Source of the DNA: Callorhinus ursinus
Lineage: Eukaryota > Chordata > Mammalia > Carnivora > Otariidae
Assembly (NCBI RefSeq): GCF_003265705.1
Contig: NW_020312848.1
Coordinates: 53,705,020 to 53,769,019 of the forward strand
DNA: 64,000 nt
Direction of reading: 5' to 3'
A program made the position numbers and the translations under genes. This document shows, one piece after another, positions 12,298-23,399 of this stretch. Positions within the stretch are counted from its first letter, which is position 1. Each line of letters begins with the position of its first letter. The notes beneath the pieces are model-generated. The model did not search any database. It was not told the DNA's origin and was given only the letters and a program-made list of their open reading frames with translations.

Positions 12298-12954
12298 GTT
12301 TTTTTTAAAAAAAATTCATTGTTATGTTAATCACCATACATTACATCATTAGTTTTGGATGTAGTGTTCCATGATTCATTGTTTGTGTATAACACCCAGT
12401 GCTCCACGCAGAACATGCCCTCCTTAATACCCATCACCAGGCTAACCCATCCCCCCACCCCCTCCCCTCTAGAACCCTCAGTTTGTTTTTCAGAGTCCAC
12501 AGTCTCTCATGGTTTATCTCCCCCTCCGATTTCCCCCCCCTTCATTCTTCCCCTCCTGCTATCTTCTTCTTTTTTTTTTTTAATGTACATTGTATTATTT
12601 GTTTCAGAGGTACAGATCTGTGATTCAACAGTCTTGCACAATTCACAGCGCTCACCGTAGCACATACCCTCCCCAATGTCCATCACCCAGCCACCCCATC
12701 CCTCCCACCCCCACCACTCCAGCAACCCTCAGTTTGTTTCCTGAGATTAAGAATTCCTCATATCAGTGAGGTCATATTTAACATGTCTTTCTCTGATTGA
12801 CTTACTTCGCTCAGCATAACACCCTCCAGTTCCATCCATGTCGTTGCAAATGGCAAGATCTCATTCCTTTTGATGGCTGCATAATATCCCATTGTATGTG
12901 TGTGTGTGTGTGTGTATACCACATCTTCTTTATCCATTCATCTGTTGATGGACA
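12298..12954 (-). mobile_element. Carnivore L1 3' end, 5'-truncated, antisense
   Basis: Starts with a T/A run (antisense polyA), then TTATGTTAATCACCATACAT, TGTGTATAACACCCAGTGCT, CCATCACCAGGCTAACCCAT, GTTTCAGAGGTACAGATCTG, TCAGCATAACACCCTCCAG and ATCTGTTGATGGACATC. This is the carnivore L1 3' UTR and adjoining region, reverse-complemented. An 11-bp target duplication TCTGAAACTTC flanks it (12287-12297 and 12955-12965), which fixes a 657-bp truncated insertion. Open frames on both strands here are accidental. Confidence 0.95.
12897..12916. repeat. (TG)n microsatellite inside L1
   Basis: An uninterrupted TG run of 10 units within the antisense L1, just before TATACCACATCTTC. The consensus L1 has a short TG/AC start at this place, so it probably expanded after insertion. 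Confidence 0.9.
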
Positions 12955-13891
12955 TCTGAAACTTCCTTTTAAAGGAATAACTCCTTTTATAAAACCCACT
13001 CCTCCTTTAAGTCTCAGGTCGTTCAACTGGGCCACCTTTGCTTCCCCTGCTCTCCACCATCATCCTTGGAACTTGAGGTCATTTCTCACATTCAGCAAAT
13101 GATGTGGCATATAGCTTGTAGTCTTCCTCCCCATTCCACACCTCACCATCACATGGATGATGTTGGAGTTTGTGTATGACTTACCTCAATGGCTGTATGG
13201 TCTCTTGACTAGTCCACATGGCCTTTATTTCTACTCTCCTTTAGCACCCCGCTCCTGTTGTCACATCTGAACTTTGTTATTATCTGAAACAGCTTCACTC
13301 CCCAAATCTAAAAATCCAGTATTCCATTGTCTGGATTACCTTTATCTTGTCATCTCTTTTTCTTCCTATTTCCACTACGTAGTCACTGGTCATGAATTTC
13401 TCCCAGCCTTTCTCCCTTTTCTATATTAACTTTGACTTCCATTCTCCTTCATCCTTTTATTATACCTGTCTGGCAGAATGCCAGCAGTGGTGAAGAGGTG
13501 CCCACCGAGGCTGTACTTTCCTTCGTTCTCTCCATCAGCCTGTCAGGGAGAACAAGTAAGCGTGAATCACTCCCATCTTAAAAAACAAAGGTCCTTCTGG
13601 ATCCTGTAGATGATATCTCAGTTCTCTCTTAACTCCCTTCAAATCCAAGTTTCTAAATGACATGTATCTTCCCTCCCCACCCCCATATCATATAAGTTTG
13701 TTAAAGTAGTTATTCTGTGAATACCTACCTGCTCACTTATTTTTAATTGATTAGTTCTCAAATGACATATGCATGAAAAATGTACAAATGACATTTCTAA
13801 ATTTTTTTAATATGAGGTATTTTGAAAAGGTAGATGTTGTGGAGAGAGTGTATAAAGAGTATAATTATAGCTTTGATGTATGTATTTATAG

Positions 13892-13934
13892 GCAACTGAA
13901 ATTATTTTCCTATGTGAAAACAAATGAACATTGC
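13892..13934 (+). repeat. 43-bp perfect direct repeat, copy 1
   Basis: The segment from GCAACTGAAATTATTTTCC to AAATGAACATTGC is identical over 43 of 43 bases to 16209-16251. The flanking bases differ immediately on both sides. It does not resemble any repeat family found elsewhere in the window. Confidence 0.97.
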
Positions 13935-15140
13935 TATTTCTTTTTCTGTTGCTATTTGCAATCCTAAATTTTGCTTTTTGAGGAAATGAGTAAGTCATCC
14001 ATTTATAATTATTTTTGTAATACATGACATATATATAACTAATATTCTAACTTTTGTTCTCTATGTTTTAGAGTATTACAGTGGTGAAAAAATACTCTTT
14101 TGTCATCGGAATCAGCCCCCCTCCACTTCTAGGATTTAGGGAAATAAAAATAATGGGCACTCTTTCAGAAACACACCAGGCTACTGGGGAACTGAGCACC
14201 TAGCCTGACCTGTGTGGGCCCCTCTGTGGAGTGAGCAAGTACCAGGTTAGTTTGGCCTCCATAGGTGGTTCAAGTCTGGAATGAGATCAAACTTGACTCT
14301 CACTTTGATTTACCTGTCCCATGGGGAGGCTGGAGCTACTTTGGGCTTTTAGGCTTGGGGCCTGTTCTATAAAGGTACCAGAATATCCAGTAACCATATG
14401 TGCAGTGTTTACCTTTGTTCTGGAGAAACAGAAATAAAGAATTCATTTTTTAAAAATAATACACTTAGGTCAGAAATCAGGTACCATCATTTCTCTAAAA
14501 ACTCTTCCTGTTTTCTATGGTTCAGATGAGATTCTTTTGGAATGTAATGAAGACTGGATTTTGGACCTGTATTTCAGTGGCCTGAAACATGCCACAGAGC
14601 TGATTTTTATCTGTAGCAAGTCACTTATGTCATTTTTAAAAATCACTAACCTTTGATCTTGTATATCAGCAGAGAGACAAGTAGACTTTGTGTATCTGCA
14701 TGGACCAACTGCTATAGCCTGGTGAAGAGGGTAGCCAAGGCTAGTTGAGGAAAAAGGGTTGAATAGCATTGCTTCTTACACCTCTCGGAAAGGTGCCTCT
14801 GTACCCTTTAATGCTCTCTTCTTCTAATGCCCTGGACTCCCTGCTTCTCTCATGTGGCCATTGACTTTTTAACATGGATAAACGTTTTGCTTACATTTTG
14901 GTACTTCAGATGCCAGAATCCTAAAGCAATAGTTAACTCTGTTCAAGCTACTTTTGCCCTCACTTGATGCATTTCTGGCCTTTAGCTTGCCATCATTTTA
15001 GTTAGTCCATTGCTCTCATTATTATGTTTATTTTCATTACTTACCATTACCTAAGTGCCTCCGTTGAATTTTTATAAGACTGGCTTTTCCCCTTAAGAAG
15101 CCCTAAGTCATAAAAAATTAGCCTTACTCTCTCATAGTAA

Positions 15141-15170
15141 TAAATAAATGAGTAAATAAATAAATAAAAT
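15141..15170. repeat. (AAAT)n microsatellite
   Basis: Impure run TAATAAATAAATGAGTAAAT followed by AAATAAATAAAAT. It does not follow a recognisable SINE body, so it is a free-standing AT-rich microsatellite or the worn tail of a lost element. Confidence 0.75.
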
Positions 15171-16208
15171 GTATCTTCTAGTACTTGGAGTAGCTTCCAG
15201 TTTCAGTTAAGGAACTGATTTTAACATTAACACATATTTGCATTTTGTCAATTTTGTGTGCCTCGTAGGTTGGTTAGTGACTGATCTGAGAAGTAATTTC
15301 ATGAAATGACTAATCATCTTGTTATAAGCTACATGACATAAAGGACATTCTGTTAATTCAGGGTCAGACCAGATGGTAAGGCAAGAAGGTGGCCTCTATG
15401 TGGCTAAACTTGAAAATGCACAATTGAGAAATTAAATGAGGACTCCAGGAAATAGCACCTCTAGGAAATATTTCCAGGAAATAACACTTACTCAGTTAGA
15501 GGGTAAGGAATGATTGCTGGTTGCTATAAATGCAAGCATCATATATGTGTAAATTGGCAAGCTTGAAAGCCTGGGTTCAAAATCAAGGAAAGCTTTGTGA
15601 ATACCACATGTTATTGCAGATTTCTTAAATAGTGTCAGTGAGAGTAGTAGAGAAACATTTTTATCAATTAAACTGATAAAACAGAGGCATCCTTCTAGTG
15701 TTTTTGTCAAAGCTGAGTAATGGTAGTTGTGATTCAAAACAATGACAAGGACACTTGTGGCATATTATAGACATGGACTTCGTAAATTATATTCATGATT
15801 GAATTTAGAGTATTTCTAAAAACCAAGAGACACAAGGCTAGGCCATAGTACTCAAACATTTTCTTAGGCATAAGGTCTCTGATATTTATGTGTGTGATGT
15901 GGGTAAGGGTCAGTTTTTGCCAGTGAAGAGCACATTTCAACCATTTGCCAATAAGAAAAGAGAGTTGACAAAGTCCTAGTCTCAGCTCACAGAATTGCTT
16001 GGAAGAAGTACTGATGTACTATCTAGATTATCATACTTTTCCTAATAAGTTGATTAATACTCAGATTTTTTCTTGCCCATTCGAAAACCTTTCTAATACT
16101 GTAAGGATAGACTTTCATTTGCTGAGAATTTATCATAATAATACATATGATTGCATGTATTTTGGGTGCTAACCAGTACAGAGTGTCACCATGTCTTGAA
16201 AAAATACT

Positions 16209-16251
16209 GCAACTGAAATTATTTTCCTATGTGAAAACAAATGAACATTGC
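16209..16251 (+). repeat. 43-bp perfect direct repeat, copy 2
   Basis: Identical to 13892-13934, in the same orientation, with starts 2317 bp apart. The left flank is AAAAAATACT and the right flank AGACCGCTAT. Which copy is the source cannot be told from this sequence. Confidence 0.97.
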
Positions 16252-16368
16252 AGACCGCTATCACCTGGGATAAATTTGGAAGTGATAGAAAATTTAATTC
16301 AAATGGCAAAAAAAAATACAAATGTGGATTTATTGATTCAATTAATTCGATATCAAAAATTAGTTTGG

Positions 16369-16573
16369 GGGGGTACCTGGGTGGCTCAGTGGGTTAAGCA
16401 TCTGACTCTTGATTTTGGCTCAGGTCATCATCTCATCTCACGTGATCAAGCCCCATGTTGGGCTCCCAGCTGGGCATAGAGTCTGCTAAAGTTTCTGTCT
16501 CCCTCTCCCTCTGCCCTTCCTCAGCTGCTTGTATGTTTTCTCTCTCTCTCTCTCTCTCTCAAAAAAAAAAAAG
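16369..16573 (+). mobile_element. CAN-SINE (SINEC), sense
   Basis: Head GGGGTACCTGGGTGGCTCAG, body GATTTTGGCTCAGGTCATCA and CTCCCTCTCCCTCTGCCC, then a (TC)n run and a 12-A tail. The target duplication AATTAGTTTGG (16358-16368 and 16574-16584) is exact. The 110-codon frame overlapping the left end is partly SINE and not a gene. Confidence 0.97.
16540..16560. repeat. (TC)n microsatellite in SINE
   Basis: A pure CT run of about 10 units just before the SINE A-tail. Such runs are a usual hypervariable part of CAN-SINEs. Confidence 0.9.
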
Positions 16574-16584
16574 AATTAGTTTGG

Positions 16585-18989
16585 ATTTCAAGTTTGGTTT
16601 GCTTTTTTAGTTCAGAGCTGTCCTGAAAGGTTTGTCAAGTTTGCCTACCATATCCACTTTCTCTGCATACTATGAACTTTGTCCTAAGGCTTATCCTAAG
16701 CTATCTCCTTTCAGTGGTTGCAAAATGGCTGTCAGCTACTCAAAGGACTACATGGTTCTCTAGCCACATCTTAGAGGAGAAATAAACAGTGGTTTTTAGA
16801 GCTCTCTCAGAAACTAGAAAGCCTCTTTCTTGGAAGTCTCTGGTAAATGCCTTTTCTAGTCTCAGTGAGCAAAACTGGGTCATATGGCACCCTAAGCAAT
16901 TAGTTTCCAGACGCTTTGACTCAAAAGGGTTTGTATCTATGGATACTTAGATATCTGTCCTGCACATATATTTTTTCAATATTTATTCCACTGAATATTT
17001 TACTGAGTAGCAAGAATGCAGTTTGTAAAATTAACATTAGCTTCATTAGTCTAAAGGTAATCCCATCCTTTCTGCCTACAACTGGTTCAGAAATTGTCAT
17101 GTGATCCAATTTTTGTCAGTGATAAATGATGAAAGGTTGGCTGGGGGCTACTTAGGAAAGTACTTCCTTGCTCTTAGAGAGTGACAAGAGGTGTGTTCTC
17201 CCTTCCCTGCCTGCCGCTTTCATCTCTTTCATTCCTACATTCTCTCCCCTTATTCCCTCCCTCCTACCCCTTTGGATGGGAAAAAAAGAAAGAAGCATTT
17301 TGCCTTGATTAGTCCTATGAGGAAAACCAGATTTAGGATAAACCCAATGCTGTGGAGCCTTGATGATATTATTGAGTCACTAAGTCAATCTGCTCTCAAA
17401 CCCACCCAACTACTTTTGAATTTCCTGTTATGTGAAAATGCAATTCCTTTTTTCTTAAGCCAGCAAATCAGGTTTTCTGATGTTCATAGCCAAAAATATC
17501 CTAAGTAATTCAATTTTTATGCTGAAATATTGGTTCTCATGCAAATGGAAGATTGGTATTGGAAAGCTACCACAATATTTACTGTACAACCTAAGATATA
17601 AAGAAGAGAATCAGCTCTAAATTATCCAAGCTAATAAATACAAGCAGAATAATATATAATCAAAATTTTACAAGGCATTCAGAAATCATTTTAGTTTGGC
17701 TTTGAGTAACATTTGGTATTTTATGCACAAGGGATCCCACATGTTTTATCCTCTTAAAACTGAACAATGTATACTTTAGATTTGTTAGGAACTACTGGCA
17801 ATTTTCTAGTTTGTTCAGCCTCTTAAGGTCAGGGACACAATATTGGAATAGGATACCATCATTGTCAACCAAGATAGATCTGCCCTTCCTTTACTTCTCT
17901 TCTGAGCCTTCTGTCTTCCTCTGGATAGGACAATGCTTTGGTTTCAAAGGTCTCCCATCAGAGAAGTGTTAGGGAAATATGAATAGAAATTAGGGACAGT
18001 ACTCAAATGATGATAAAACTATATAAGAAGTTATATTTGGTGTTAAATGTCAATAAGAATGTGAAAGCACAATTTGCCTAGGATAATTAAGAATTGATTT
18101 CAGTCTCATGTAAGAAGGTAGAGAAAAACAAATAGGGAAATGCCTCAGTGGACTTAGTTCTTTCTAACCAACATGAAAAAATTGTTCACATTATAAAAGG
18201 AAAGTGAATATTGGGAGATAGTTGCTATATTAAATTAGAATTTGAAATGGCCAAGGAAGAAATTCCTAGATATGGTCAGAAATAGATTGTGTGCTTTAGG
18301 AAAGTAAGAGTAGGTTTCAAATATAATTTGTTCAGCCATAATAATGATAGTTCTATACTTAAGAATGCTCAAATTGTACAACAGTTATTTCAATAGAAAA
18401 GGAAAAAATTTAGGAGCAAGAGAATTGACAGTAAATTGCTTTTTCCATAGAAATTTAGTAACAAAATTTTTTTTTTTTTTGGTGTGGCAATCAGTTTACA
18501 TTCACACACAGCAAATTAAACATTTGATGACCTCTCAGGAGCTTCACTTCTTCTTATTTTTGGCATTGTCATTAACTCAAGATGTCTTAAACATTATTAC
18601 AAATTTTTTTGCAAAGGATTATAAAAAACAAAATGAAAGCCCACTCAAAATAAGCAGTGGAGTTGCTTAGAAAATGCATTTTTTTCCAAGGCTGGATTGC
18701 TAGTTCTTAATGAAGATTGAAGGCTAACCTGGAATGGCCTGTGTAGTGCAAATAATATCGCTAAGTCATTTATTATTTCTTTTAGTTACAAAGATTTGCT
18801 ATAGTAAGAATGCTTAAAGATCTGGCTGAGCCCAGAGCTAAAAACACTAAAAGGGAACCTGGCCAAAAGGATGAAAGAGTTCAATTAAAAAATTCTAACA
18901 ATGTTGATATGGTGAAACTATGATGGCCTAGGGGGTAGGATGGGGTAGAATAGTAAGAAAAAAAAAGACAAATATTAAAAAATACGGTG
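16585..18989. other. Non-coding unique DNA
   Basis: No gene can be defended. The 105- and 108-codon plus frames (17191-17508, 18344-18670) are in AT-rich DNA, low-complexity in composition and lack any domain or context. A run of about 14 T is at 18468-18481. The right end may already be the worn 5' part of the L3 element that follows. Confidence 0.6.
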
Positions 18990-20012
18990 AATTTATAGCA
19001 AAAGGTTAATAAAAAATTTGGATTCATGATAGTGAGAAAAATATCAAGGAAGGTAAATTCGAGATTGATGGAAGGTTTACAAAAATGGCAAGGAAAAAAA
19101 CAAGTCTTTTTTGAGGTGTGTTCAAATCAAAAGACTAATGCATGGGTTTGTTGCTTAGAATGAATGGTGTACTGTTAACAGATTATGATTACAAAGTAAA
19201 ACTCAAGTCCTACTTTGCTTCTTCTCTGTCAAGGAGAGTGATCTGCAGTGGGTAGGAAATACAGATTTCAGAGGAATTCTAAGCTAAATGAGCAATGGAG
19301 AAAGAACACTTAGCTACTTTAATATCCAGGAACATACAGAATGTAGGTACTGAAACAACTTAGGGTTATCATGAAACCAAAGTGGGGGATGCTTGAGACT
19401 GCAAGCATAGAAAGAATTTAAATGATTGGAGATGAGCTGAAAGGGCAAATTTTTAAAAGTAGAAAAGATGGATACTGGTAGAATTTCCATATGGGTTTTG
19501 TGATTTTGATAATGAAATAGGTTTATGAGCCTTTAGAAGTTTTGATATTACTAAGAAACAAAATGTTTTTTACTAAGTATGTGCTATGCAAAATCAAACT
19601 TGATTTCTTTTTTGATAGAATACTTAGTGAATTCTGTGGATATAATTAACCTTGATTATAGCAAACCTTTTTGAAAAAGTCTTTGAAAATATTTGAGTGG
19701 ACAAGTTGGACAAAACTAGACTGTAGAATTAAATGGAGCATAGCTGCCTGGATGGTTGTACTCAAGAATTACTTCTTAATGGATGGATGACTACACTAGA
19801 AGAGAGGTCCATGATTGACATGCCAGAGACCCTATCATTTCCAACATTTATCAGTGACTTTGAATGAGGAAAATATAAGAGACATAACTATCAAATTTAA
19901 GGATGATACAAAGGTGGGAGGCATAGTTAATATAATCCTTATTCAGAGAGATCTCCATGGGGTAATAGACTAAAACAAAGCAAGTAAAACTTAATAGGGA
20001 TGTATCTCTTCT
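18990..20012 (+). mobile_element. L3/CR1-type LINE remnant (reverse transcriptase region)
   Basis: The segment 19590-20010 follows the L3/CR1 reverse transcriptase order: TTGATTTCTTTTTTGATAG, ATTATAGCAAACCTTTTTGA, GTGGACAAGTTGGACAAAAC, CTGCCTGGATGGTTGTACTC, CATTTATCAGTGACTTTGAA, TATCAAATTTAAGGATGATA and CAAAGGTGGGAGGCATAG. These recall the CR1 'F(I/L)SDL..G' and 'FADDTK' coding blocks, but stops and indels break the frame. The 5' limit (18990-19590) is less certain. It is inactive and very old. Confidence 0.72.
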
Positions 20013-20014
20013 TT

Positions 20015-20230
20015 CTTCTATTCAGAGTTCACTTATTAAGCACCTTTTATATGTAAAGCACCTGGCTTGTTGCTAAAGAGGCAGAGATGAATAAGACATG
20101 TCCCTGTTTTAGAAGTGTACAAGAGAAGACGTTTTAACAAATAATTACAATTAAATGTAAGCCCTGCTATATAAATAAGCATGTACACGTTGTTAAGGAG
20201 GCTCAGGATTGTGAATAAATAATGGATTGA
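20015..20230 (-). mobile_element. L2-like ancient repeat, antisense
   Basis: Order TTATTAAGCACCTTTTATAT, AAGCACCTGGCTTGTTGCTA, AGATGAATAAGACATGTCCC and TAACAAATAATTACAATTAA. It resembles the mammal-wide pattern 'ttattgagcacctactatgtgccaggcactg ... gaacaagacagacaaggtccctgc', which I link to L2 in reverse. The class assignment is tentative. Confidence 0.55.
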
Positions 20231-21128
20231 GTGGGAAGTATGAGATACAGGTTTTTGGATGACTTACAAAATAGTAGGCATGCCTAGTTTAACATTATGA
20301 GGGAAAAAATGTTTCAGTGGCATAATGTGAGTGCCTTAAAATGATAATGTTTAAACAAAGTAAATAGGCATTGTTGTATTTGGTTCTGAGATCACCTTTC
20401 AAAGGATGTAATTAGAAATGAAAGAAGACAACACAGAGATGTAGATCCAAGAGGAGATGGCAACTAAATAAATTCTCTTTAGTGTTAATGAGGAGAAATC
20501 CTAACAATTGAGTAAATTATGGCTCTCTAATTCTTTCCATAAGTATAATGTTTTTTAGTCTTACTTGATCTTTTAAAAAATGATACATTAAAGATGCTTG
20601 TAATATTACTATAAGAAATCCTCTAGGTTAGAAGTTACCTTTTTCCATATCCTGTTCCCTGTTGCTGACATGTTTGTGCGTGTTGTGTGTGTTTCAAAAA
20701 AAAATGTACACAATGACAAGATAAAGAAGCAAACTTAAGGAGTAGGTTTATTATTGCTGTCTATAAGGGGTACTCGCTTATACATCTTCAATAATTTTCA
20801 TTAAGAATATTTTGTTAGAAGTTTATGTAATTCAAGTCCTTTCTTTTAAGAGGCATTTTGATTTAAAGTTGACTTTTAACCAACTGAATTAAACTCAGTT
20901 GAATTAGCCTCAAGTACTTAAAGTCTATTTGAAGCTCATTTTCTGCTTCAAATTCATCGTGGTTTCATTGTAATGACAGTAGAGTTGCATTTCATGAAAT
21001 TTGTTTCTCATAACATATTAGTTCGAGGAAAATTACTGGAGAAAACAAAAAATTGTTTCTCATATCAATATAATGAAGGTTGATGCTAGTGTTTCTGGCC
21101 TGGCAAGGTATGCATTTATTTTAATCAG
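20231..21128. other. Non-coding unique DNA
   Basis: No gene or repeat is recognised. Near 20880-20905 there is a small inverted pair, CAACTGAATT followed by AACTCAGTTGAATT. The ensuing 5 kb is the longest stretch of the left half without a recognised carnivore-age insertion. Confidence 0.6.
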
Positions 21129-21129
21129 T

Positions 21130-21202
21130 GACTGGTTATCTCACTTGGCTACCCATGTTGTTAATGAAGCCGAGGTCATTGGTTTCATCCCCATGCAGGC
21201 CA
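21130..21202 (+). pseudogene. tRNA-Ile(AAT)-derived sequence
   Basis: A 73-nt segment aligns along its whole length with mammalian tRNA-Ile(AAT): ACTGGTTATCTCAC for the acceptor/D arm, TTGTTAATGAA for the anticodon loop (AAT kept), GCCGAGGTC for the variable region, GGTTTCATCCCC for the T arm (B box) and GCAGGCCA at the 3' end. The acceptor stem and D stem no longer pair properly, so it is not a working tRNA. Because unusual sequence follows directly, it may be the head of an ancient SINE; see 21203-21355. Confidence 0.75.
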
Positions 21203-21355
21203 GCAAGCTTGTCTTTGTTATGTGGCACAAGAGACGCCCCTCACCCCAGCCAGCTGGCTGGCAAATGTGTGCAGTTGGTGACAAGGAGAACTGGGTGAGA
21301 CTGTGTAGATGGATTGGTGCAAATTCATCACCACAGCTAGGAAAATACCCGTGAG
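21203..21355 (+). mobile_element. Possible body of an ancient tRNA-headed SINE
   Basis: Immediately after the tRNA-Ile-like head come CAAGCTTGTCTTTGTTATGT, CCAGCCAGCTGGCTGGCAAA, TGTGTGCAGTTGGTGACAAG, GAACTGGGTGAGACTGTG and GGATTGGTGCAAATTCATCA. It differs from the CAN-SINE body. I cannot name it; MamSINE1 (tRNA-headed, mammal-wide) would be one candidate. Plus- and minus-strand frames of 93-94 codons cross it, but they are not gene-like. Confidence 0.5.
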
Positions 21356-22793
21356 CAAATGCCTCCCTAATGGACAACACATGGTTGTTTATATTCAATT
21401 GAATTGTAGATATATAGTTTGTCATTAATCTTACTTACAGAAAATCTCACTTTTATTTTAATGGATAAAATAACTTCCTGCTTTAAAATTTATTGGACTA
21501 AATTTTTGTAACTCTGTTTGGCAAATATTTTTTCATTCTGTTTTCATGTAATGTTCTTTTACATGTCAAATTTTGTAACTTTTTAGGACATTTTGGATTT
21601 GCAATAGTCTCATTTAGTTTCTAACACCGTGGGTGAAAATCACCTGAGAGTATTGATGATTTTGATGAGAACAAATCAGTCTGTGCTGAATACTAATTGT
21701 GGGGAAAAAAAGTTAAATCAAGCACATAATCTTTGGCTAGTGTCATTCAGACATCGCTTCCTCTGCATTTATTAGTATGATTTGGGTGAAAGAGTAAATT
21801 TAGTATTGTCTTGGTATTTGGAAGTCTGTGTGCTTTAACCAGCACAAATTAAATTAAGCTATTCACTACTTTCAAAAAGGGCGCTTAATAATATTGAGTA
21901 AGCTTTCAAACTCAGTTTACTTCAGCAGACACTAATTACTCCCATCTAATCATGCTGTATCATGTAATTAATATGAACATAGCTAGGATCCACTTTTAAA
22001 TTTTTTTTTCCTTCCAGAGGCTCTCATACAAAATAGCAGTATATATAATTAAAAACTATGACTTAAACAGGTCTGACTTTCCCTTTAAAAGCAGTATACA
22101 TTTCATTTGGTCATCTCAGACATTTCATAAGAGGCAACCTTACTATAATTGCAGGCATTCTAGTTTAAAAATGGTGAGTTTAATTTAATACAGCAGAAAC
22201 TTATTTTATTCTTTCAGCCTAATTAATCAGCATATATCAAAACCTTAGTTTTAGGACAAGTAGATTATAGAATGTACACAGTGAATTCCTGTTAGACTTA
22301 AAATGGCTTTTTTAAACCTATTCAGAGTTTTGATTCTAATACAGAATGTAAAATATAAATGTTAAAACTGAGTACTTCTATTGGTAAGGAAGTCTGAGAG
22401 CCATGGAATATATAATTACCTGAGCTTTTCTGAAATTAAAGCTCTGCGGTTTTCATTGTATAATTTTTTACATTGAAATGACTTTTGTGTTTAGAGAAGA
22501 TTAATCTCTTTAGACCTCTCAGAGACCATTTTCGGACCACTAGGGTCTGACAATAGCCCTTTCCTGAGATTTTAAGTTGTTTCAATCTAAATTTTACAAT
22601 AAGCTATAGCACAGTACAATTGATGGCAACCATTGTGTAGATTTCTTTTTTTTTTTTAATGTCATTTCAAATTTTCCCTATGGAAAGTACTTCTCATACC
22701 TGATTTCCAGAAAAACAATTCTATGTTTACATTCTGTGGTTATTTGACATGCCATACAAAAGAGACAGAGAGATTGATTTAATTTTTCAGTTT

Positions 22794-22813
22794 TGTGTGT
22801 GTGTGTGTGTGTG
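22794..22813. repeat. (TG)n microsatellite
   Basis: Ten uninterrupted TG units after AATTTTTCAGTTT and before GAAACTTAGG. No transposon tail is attached. Confidence 0.92.
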
Positions 22814-23380
22814 GAAACTTAGGAACGTGCTACTAATCATTTTCCCAAAATTCCTATTTTTATGAGTTTTAGGGTTTTTACAGTCAGTATGCATTCTTCT
22901 GTCAGAGTGCGGACCCATTGACAATACAATCATTTAAAAATCTAATTACTTTCACCTGTTTAAATAAGTGAAGTTCATGCTGGAAAACGTGTGCAAACTG
23001 CCACGGGAAGTAGTTGAACTCTCGCTCAAGGAAGGTTTTCCAGGCATCCTTTTTGTCCCTTGAGGTGTTAATGTCCTTTTAGAAGTCTGTATGGATTTGG
23101 TCTATAGCCACAGATTTGTGACTAAATGACTGTGAGATCGAAGCTACTAAACAGTAATAAGGCTTGGTAATAGCTGTTTGAGGTTTATTTCAAAAGCTTC
23201 ATGTCTAATCTCATTAGAATACCTATGGGTACAAGTGTTATTTTTCCCTTGTGTGTTCTAAACATAGAGTAAATGATAGATCATAATTAATGTACTAAAA
23301 AGGCACATTTTGCCTTTGTTTTTATTTTACAATGCATAGTTCACCTAAACCTAACAAATATGCATTTGTTTTCTTTTACT

Positions 23381-23399
23381 TTTTGTTTTGTTTTGTTTT
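23381..23399. repeat. (TTTTG)n short tandem repeat
   Basis: About three TTTTG units followed by TTTTAAC. The opposite-strand reading is AAAAC, the same unit as the runs at 45196-45216 and 63684-63717. Confidence 0.8.

Larger units (their letters stand above)
12966..16357. other. Non-coding, mostly unclassified DNA
   Basis: No gene is visible. The first 0.7 kb (to about 13670) is pyrimidine-rich and may belong to a decayed repeat interrupted by the L1. The 14095-14400 segment is less AT-rich with no open frame longer than about 40 codons. An (AAAT)n run is at 15141-15170. The left and right copies of a 43-bp identical repeat are at 13892-13934 and 16209-16251. Confidence 0.55.

Noticed and set aside
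12355..13102. 101-codon frames on the plus strand
   Set aside because: They are translations of antisense L1 3' sequence and pyrimidine-rich flank.
16147..16479. 110-codon plus-strand frame as a small gene
   Set aside because: Its second half is CAN-SINE head and its first half contains the 43-bp repeat; nothing resembles a protein family.
21130..21202. Functional tRNA-Ile gene
   Set aside because: Acceptor and D-stem pairings are lost and the T-arm consensus is altered; there is no Pol III terminator directly after it.
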